Shown here in pieces: positions 6,744-10,677 of a stretch of DNA of 10,677 nt. Below the pieces are notes generated by a model. The model worked only from the letters and a program-made list of their open reading frames with translations, made no database searches and was not told where the DNA came from. Source of the DNA: Deltaproteobacteria bacterium (lineage in GTDB: Bacteria > Desulfobacterota_B > Binatia > Bin18); assembly GCA_012271025.1 (NCBI GenBank), contig JAAXHF010000325.1, positions 1-10,677 on the forward strand, written 5' to 3'. Position numbers and translations under genes: made by a program. Every line of letters starts with the position of its first letter. The first letter of the stretch is position 1.

Positions 6744-6772
6744 ATTGTACGCGGATAGGCGTGTTGATGCAA
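6744..6772 (-). promoter_or_regulatory. Sigma70-type promoter for the D-2-hydroxyacid dehydrogenase
   Basis: On the - strand TTGCAT (6772-6767) is followed after exactly 17 bases by TACAAT (6749-6744). These are a fair -35 and a near-consensus -10 with ideal spacing. Transcription would start near 6737, giving a leader of about 23 bases containing the AGGAGA ribosome site. It lies in the 143-base divergent gap, where a shared regulator could act on both directions. No clear operator palindrome was seen. Confidence 0.5.
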
Positions 6773-6841
6773 AGCCGGAAAAGGTGTAGTTGGCCGGGGA
6801 GGTCGGCGTTCTTTGGTCTGCACAGCCTGACCTTGCTCGAT

Positions 6842-6850
6842 AAAGGAGGA
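6842..6850 (+). promoter_or_regulatory. Ribosome binding site fixing the GTG start of the FAD oxidoreductase
   Basis: AAAGGAGGA is an almost full anti-Shine-Dalgarno match ending 7 bases before GTG 6858. It makes this non-ATG codon the clear start. Confidence 0.75.
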
Positions 6851-6857
6851 CCAGCCC

Positions 6858-8372
6858 GTGCCACATACAGACGAGGTGTTCGATGTCATCGTGGTCGGGG
6901 CGGGCAACGCGGCGTTTACCGCAGCCCTGGCCGCCCGCGCCGAAGGCGCCCGGGTTGTCGTGCTGGAGAAGGCCAGCCAAAAACTGCGGGGCGGCAACAC
7001 ACGCTTCACCGGCGGTGTGTTTCGCTGCGTGTATAACAGCCTCGAAGACCTGATCGCCGTGGTGCGCGACAATGACGATCCCAGCACCGTGGCGCTCGAT
7101 CCCTACACCCGCGAAGACTACCTCCAGGACTTGGCGCGGGTGACCGGCGGCCGAACCGACCCCGCGCTGAGCCAGACCCTGGTTGATCGGTCGTATGACA
7201 CCGTCCGCTGGATGGCCGACCTGGGGGTGGCCTGGGAGTTCAGCCGGGCGGTCGGCGCGGTCACGATTGCCGGGGTGGCCAAGGTTAAGCTGTCGCGGGG
7301 CGGGGCGCTGCGGGCCAAGGGCGAGGGCGTGTTGCTGTCCAGCACCCTCTTTCGGCTGGCCGACCAGGCCGATATTCCGGTGCTGTACGAGACCCAGGCC
7401 GGACGCATTGTGACCGGCCCGGACGGACGGGTGAATGGTCTTGAGGTCCGGGGGCCTGAGGGCATTCGGACCCTGGCCTGCCGGGCGCTGGTGCTGGCCA
7501 GCGGCGGGTTTCAGGCCAGCCCCGACATGCGCACGGCCTACCTGGGTCCGACCTGGAGCCTGGTCAAGGTGCGCGGCACCCGCTTCAATACCGGCGAGAT
7601 GATTCGGCAGGCCCTGGACCTCGGCGCCCAGAGTTACGGTGAGTGGGCCGGCTGTCACGCCACCCCAATCGATGCCGACGCGCCGAGCTACGGCGAGCTG
7701 CGGCTGACCGACAAGACCAACCGGCTGTCATACCCCTTCTCGGTCATGATCAACCTCGACGGCGAACGCTTTGTTGACGAGGGCGAGGATTTCAACCTGT
7801 ACACCTACGCCAAAATGGGCCGGGAGATTTTACGCCAGCCCAGAGCGACCATCTTTCAGGTCTTTGACCGCACGACCACACCGCTGCTGGAGACGCGCTA
7901 TAACACCGGCACGCCGGTGGTGGCCGACAGCCTGGCCGACCTGGCCGACGGGATCGAACAGCGCTACGGCGCGCTGGGTTTTCGCAAAACCACTTTTCTG
8001 GCCACGCTTGAGACCTACAACGCGGCCGTTCAGGACGGCGCGTTTGACCCCGACGTGCTGGACGGCAAACACACCCTGGGGCTGCGACCCGACAAGACCA
8101 ACTGGGCCACCCGTATTGAGACGCCGCCGTTTTGCGCCTATGCGGTCAGTCTGGGCATCACCTTCACCTTTGGCGGAATTCGGATCAACACCGACGCCGC
8201 CGTCGTCGATCAGCTTGAGCGGCCGATTCCGGGCCTGTTCGCCACCGGCGAGATGACGGGCGGATTCTTCTACCACAACTATCCGGGCGGAGCCGGCCTG
8301 ATGCGCGGGGCGGTCTTTGGCCGGCTGGCCGGGACGCACGCGGCACGTTTTGCCCGCGAGCGGCGGGACTGA
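6858..8372 (+). CDS. FAD-dependent oxidoreductase, fumarate reductase flavoprotein fold, TcuA (tricarballylate dehydrogenase)-like
   Basis: A 504-residue flavoprotein. FAD binding is shown by VIVVGAGNAAFTAALAAR (10-27) with E37 at the end of the second strand, a RGGNTRFTGG loop (44-53), and a C-terminal FAD block PIPGLFATGEMTGGFFYHNY then PGGAGLMRGAVFGRLAG. GERFVDEGEDF fits the active-site arginine motif of the fumarate reductase/succinate dehydrogenase family. The histidine common just before the GG of the C-terminal block is missing (GITFTFGG). The RGGNTRFT loop, the VTGGRTDPALSQTLVDRS segment and GITFTFGG recall TcuA, which oxidises tricarballylate to cis-aconitate, rather than a respiratory fumarate reductase. 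No signal peptide, flavocytochrome domain or nearby TcuB electron acceptor is seen. It starts at GTG 6858 and leads an operon with a lyase 2 bases downstream. The family is secure; the exact substrate is inferred. Confidence 0.85.
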   Translation: MPHTDEVFDVIVVGAGNAAFTAALAARAEGARVVVLEKASQKLRGGNTRFTGGVFRCVYNSLEDLIAVVRDNDDPSTVALDPYTREDYLQDLARVTGGRTDPALSQTLVDRSYDTVRWMADLGVAWEFSRAVGAVTIAGVAKVKLSRGGALRAKGEGVLLSSTLFRLADQADIPVLYETQAGRIVTGPDGRVNGLEVRGPEGIRTLACRALVLASGGFQASPDMRTAYLGPTWSLVKVRGTRFNTGEMIRQALDLGAQSYGEWAGCHATPIDADAPSYGELRLTDKTNRLSYPFSVMINLDGERFVDEGEDFNLYTYAKMGREILRQPRATIFQVFDRTTTPLLETRYNTGTPVVADSLADLADGIEQRYGALGFRKTTFLATLETYNAAVQDGAFDPDVLDGKHTLGLRPDKTNWATRIETPPFCAYAVSLGITFTFGGIRINTDAAVVDQLERPIPGLFATGEMTGGFFYHNYPGGAGLMRGAVFGRLAGTHAARFARERRD

Positions 8373-8374
8373 GC

Positions 8375-9238
8375 ATGCTCCAGGACAGCCAAGGGCCAAG
8401 CCAGCTGCAAAGCCTGCTGGGTCAGGGCGGTCTGATCACCGCCCCCGGGGTCTACGACGGCCTGTCAGCGCGGATTGCCGAGGCCGCAGGGTTTGACGCC
8501 TTGTACATCAGCGGTGGGGCGATCTCGCGCAGCATGGGCTATCCCGACCTGGGCCTGGTGACCCAGACCGAGATGCTCAAGCGGCTGGAAGAGATCCGGG
8601 CGGTCACCCGACTGCCGCTCATCATGGATGCCGATACCGGCTACGGCAACGCGATCAATGTGCTGCGGACGGTGCGGGCCTACGAGCGGGCCGGTGCGGC
8701 CGCGATCCATATCGAGGATCAGGTCGAACCCAAGCGCTGCGGGCATTACGAGGGCAAGGAGATTATCGAAGCGCACGAAATGTGCCAGAAAATCCGAGCC
8801 GCCTGCGCGGCCCGCGACCAGCTGCTGATTATCGCCCGCACCGACGCCAGAGCGGTCAGCGGCCTGGAGGCGGCCATCGAACGGAGTCAGGTCTATGCCC
8901 AGGCCGGCGCCGATCTGATCTTTGTCGAGGCGCCGCAGTCACTCCAAGAGATCGAACGCATCGCCCAGGCTGTTCGGACGCCGCTGCTGATCAACATGTT
9001 CCGGGGCGGGAAAACGCCGCTGGTGCCGCCTGCGCGACTGGCCGCCCTGGGCTACCGGATCATGATCGTTCCCTCGGACTTGCAGCGCGCCGCCATTCGG
9101 GCCATGCAGCGCGCCGCAGCGGCTATTCGCCAAGACGGCAATACCGCAGCCCTGGCCGACGAGATGGTGTCGTTTGCCGAACGCGAACAGGTCATCGGCA
9201 CGCCCGAAGTCGAGACGCTGCAAAAACGGTTTCTCTAA
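8375..9238 (+). CDS. Isocitrate lyase/PEP mutase superfamily C-C lyase
   Basis: A 287-residue TIM-barrel enzyme of the size of methylisocitrate and dimethylmalate lyases. Seen in order: APGVYDGLSARIAEAAGFDALYISG (23-47), the metal-binding DADTGYGN (85-92), IEDQ (113-116), the signature PKRCGH (119-124), IARTDAR (153-159) and FVEAP (183-187). C122 is the catalytic acid/base cysteine of the true lyases; phosphonate-forming mutases and many oxaloacetate decarboxylase relatives lack it. A 2-hydroxy acid is therefore probably cleaved to succinate or a similar acid plus glyoxylate or pyruvate. I cannot separate methylisocitrate, 2,3-dimethylmalate and other substrates by eye. ATG 8375 follows the flavoprotein stop by 2 bases with only a weak ribosome site (GGCGGG), so translation is probably coupled. 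It is the middle gene of the operon. Confidence 0.88.
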   Translation: MLQDSQGPSQLQSLLGQGGLITAPGVYDGLSARIAEAAGFDALYISGGAISRSMGYPDLGLVTQTEMLKRLEEIRAVTRLPLIMDADTGYGNAINVLRTVRAYERAGAAAIHIEDQVEPKRCGHYEGKEIIEAHEMCQKIRAACAARDQLLIIARTDARAVSGLEAAIERSQVYAQAGADLIFVEAPQSLQEIERIAQAVRTPLLINMFRGGKTPLVPPARLAALGYRIMIVPSDLQRAAIRAMQRAAAAIRQDGNTAALADEMVSFAEREQVIGTPEVETLQKRFL

Positions 9239-9244
9239 AGAGGG
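9239..9244 (+). promoter_or_regulatory. Ribosome binding site for the MmgE/PrpD gene; start codon uncertain
   Basis: AGAGGG lies just after the lyase stop. It is 17 bases from GTG 9262, which is long, but only 5 bases from an in-frame CTG at 9250. Either a rare CTG start or loose spacing to GTG is needed. Confidence 0.4.
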
Positions 9245-9261
9245 AAAGCCTGGAAAAAAAC

Positions 9262-10623
9262 GTGTCCGTCACCCAACAGCTGTGTCATACGCTCAGTCAA
9301 ACCCGCTTTGACAGCCTGCCGGCAGCTGTCGTGACGGTTGCCAAGCGGATCATGCTGGATGGGCTGGCCGTGGCCGTGGCCGGCTCCCTGGAAGAGGGGC
9401 CCCGGATTGCCGCCGCGCATGTCAAAAGCCTGGGCGGGACACCGGTTTCGAGCGTGCTTGGCGCGGGTTTCAAAACCTCTCCGGTGTCGGCCGCATCGGT
9501 CAACGGGGTGGCCATGCACGTGCTCGACTACGAGCCGATGTGGAGCCCGCCAACCCACGCCACTTCGCCGACCCTGCCAACCATTCTGGCCCTGGCCGAA
9601 ACCGAACGGGCGGACGGACGCGCCCTCATCACCGCCTTTGTCAAGGGCTGTGAAATCCAGGGCCAGATTCGCCTGGCCTCGCACCAGCACAGCCCGGCCC
9701 AGCTCAAGTACCATCCGCCCGGCGTGGTAGGGGTGATGGGGTCGGCCGTGGCCGCCGGCCATCTCCTGGGGCTCGATCAACACCAGCTCGGTCACGCCCT
9801 GGGCACGGCCGCCTCTCGGGCCGGCGGCATCATGGCCAACGTCGGCAGCATGACCAAGGCCACCCACTGCGGCTGGGCGGCCGCAGCCGGGCTGGACGCC
9901 GCGCTGCTGGCCCGGCGCGGCTTCAGCGCCAACGCCGAGATTTTTGAGGCACCCAACGGCTATGTCGAGGTCTTTTTTGGCGAGGGCTTTGACACGGCAA
10001 AACTGCTGGCCTTTGGTCAGCCGTATCGCCTGGTCGATCCGGGTTTTGCCATCAAGCTGTTTCCCAGCCAGTACGCGACCCATTTCGCGATCAGCGCCGG
10101 GCTCGAACTGCACCGCCAGTTGGCCGACCCCGCCGCCATTCGAGCCGTCCGGCTCACCACCCCGGTCATGCCGTACGTTGACCGTCCCGCCCCACACAAC
10201 GGCCTGGACGGCAAATTCAGTTTTCAGTACACGCTGGCCGCAGCCCTGCTGGACGGAACGGTCACGATCAACACCTTCTCCGACGCGCGCCGGTTCAGAT
10301 CTGACATGCGGACCTTGCTCCCCAAAATCGACCTCGTCCAGTCAGACGCCATTCCCGGCCAGTTGGAAAAGATGTGGGTTGAGGTCGAACTACACCTGCA
10401 CGACGGTCGCCCGCTGCACGCCCGCTGCAACGGCCCCAGAGGCTTTTGGGGCCTGCCGCCGCTGGAACGCGAGGAACACCTGACCAAGGTCCGCGCCTGT
10501 TTGCAGACCCGGCTGAGCCAGGCAGACACCGAGCGCTGTATCCGGGTGCTTGAGAGCCTGGAGACCCAGGACGCGGCAGCGGTCCAAGACCTGATTCACC
10601 TGGCCGCCCGCCTCCCCGCCTGA
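9262..10623 (+). CDS. MmgE/PrpD family protein (2-methylcitrate dehydratase / cis-aconitate decarboxylase fold)
   Basis: From GTG 9262 this is a 453-residue protein, normal for the family; the in-frame CTG 9250 would add four residues. The family includes 2-methylcitrate dehydratase PrpD and cis-aconitate decarboxylase. The helical N-terminal domain holds KRIMLDGLAVAVAG (28-41). The active-site strip NGVAMHVLDYEPMWSPPTHA (81-100) follows, then YHPPGVVGVMGSAVAAGHLLG (150-170), GSMTKATHCGWAAAAGLDAALL (195-216) and KLFPSQYATH (265-274). Conserved positions H99, H151, K199 and K265/H274 match the usual active-site pattern. The classical DDT motif after the first aspartate is EPM instead, a variant I recall in a subgroup of uncharacterised members. 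It follows the lyase by 23 bases, as PrpD-type proteins often accompany PrpB-type lyases, suggesting that it hydrates or decarboxylates an aconitate-like intermediate. The frame is open upstream to 8782, but that part overlaps the lyase and is not coding. Confidence 0.85.
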   Translation: MSVTQQLCHTLSQTRFDSLPAAVVTVAKRIMLDGLAVAVAGSLEEGPRIAAAHVKSLGGTPVSSVLGAGFKTSPVSAASVNGVAMHVLDYEPMWSPPTHATSPTLPTILALAETERADGRALITAFVKGCEIQGQIRLASHQHSPAQLKYHPPGVVGVMGSAVAAGHLLGLDQHQLGHALGTAASRAGGIMANVGSMTKATHCGWAAAAGLDAALLARRGFSANAEIFEAPNGYVEVFFGEGFDTAKLLAFGQPYRLVDPGFAIKLFPSQYATHFAISAGLELHRQLADPAAIRAVRLTTPVMPYVDRPAPHNGLDGKFSFQYTLAAALLDGTVTINTFSDARRFRSDMRTLLPKIDLVQSDAIPGQLEKMWVEVELHLHDGRPLHARCNGPRGFWGLPPLEREEHLTKVRACLQTRLSQADTERCIRVLESLETQDAAAVQDLIHLAARLPA

Positions 10624-10649
10624 CAGCGGAGGCAGACAAAGAGCAAGCC

Positions 10650-10677
10650 TTGAGCAAATTACGATTCCGTGTAGCCC
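10650..10677 (+). CDS. Possible start of the next operon gene (3' truncated)
   Basis: A frame opens at TTG 10650 (MSKLRFRVA) and runs off the window. A GGAGG at 10628-10632 is upstream but 17 bases away, so start and reality are both uncertain. Nine residues are too few for any family call. Confidence 0.25.

Noticed and set aside
6715..6864. Longer dehydrogenase frame starting at 6864.
   Set aside because: It would overlap the start and ribosome site of the divergent flavoprotein. The extra residues have no family match, and the promoter and ribosome site favour 6714.
6711..7658. A 315-residue - strand frame under the flavoprotein gene.
   Set aside because: It is antisense to a well-supported gene, with low-complexity G/A/Q/H composition typical of GC-rich shadows.
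8782..9261. Upstream extension of the MmgE/PrpD frame through the lyase gene.
   Set aside because: The extra residues are a frame-shifted shadow of the lyase, rich in R, P and G. The family's N-terminus begins after 9262.

Overview
The window looks like a GC-rich bacterial chromosome of the kind recovered from uncultured environmental bacteria. Genes are tightly packed, several start at GTG or TTG, and most of the content is accessory catabolism. I cannot place it taxonomically from sequence alone. No rRNA, tRNA, CRISPR array, transposase or phage gene is visible.

Left part (1-3171, + strand): the 3' end of a luciferase-like (LLM class) flavin monooxygenase overlaps by 8 bases the start of a 633-residue Nramp-related membrane transporter. 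That transporter lacks the two signature metal-binding motifs of true Nramp proteins. A small kinesin-light-chain-type TPR protein follows after 11 bases. These three probably form one transcription unit, which ends against a convergent VOC (glyoxalase-fold) gene at 3182-3700 on the - strand.

Middle (about 3714-5718): a lower-GC island, about 53% GC in a line counted by hand against 62-75% in lines from the flanks. It carries a two-gene type II restriction-modification system on the - strand: a beta-class, probably N4-cytosine, DNA methyltransferase, then an endonuclease whose start overlaps the methyltransferase stop as ATGA. The endonuclease resembles my memory of R.SmaI, so CCCGGG is the predicted target. 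At least five CCCGGG sites lie in the flanking DNA and I found none in the island. About 245 bp downstream of the endonuclease is non-coding and holds two similar short hairpins.

Right part (5719-10677): a D-2-hydroxyacid dehydrogenase on the - strand is divergent from a + strand operon. The operon encodes a TcuA-like FAD-dependent oxidoreductase, an isocitrate lyase/PEP mutase superfamily lyase with the catalytic KRCGH motif, and an MmgE/PrpD-family protein. Gaps are 2 and 23 bases, and a possible next gene begins at the window edge. Read together, these suggest a small catabolic pathway: a tricarboxylate is oxidised to an aconitate-type alkene, converted by the MmgE/PrpD protein, and cleaved by a C-C lyase to succinate plus a 2-oxo acid. 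The divergent dehydrogenase could reduce that 2-oxo acid. The pathway is inference; the family assignments are well supported by motifs.
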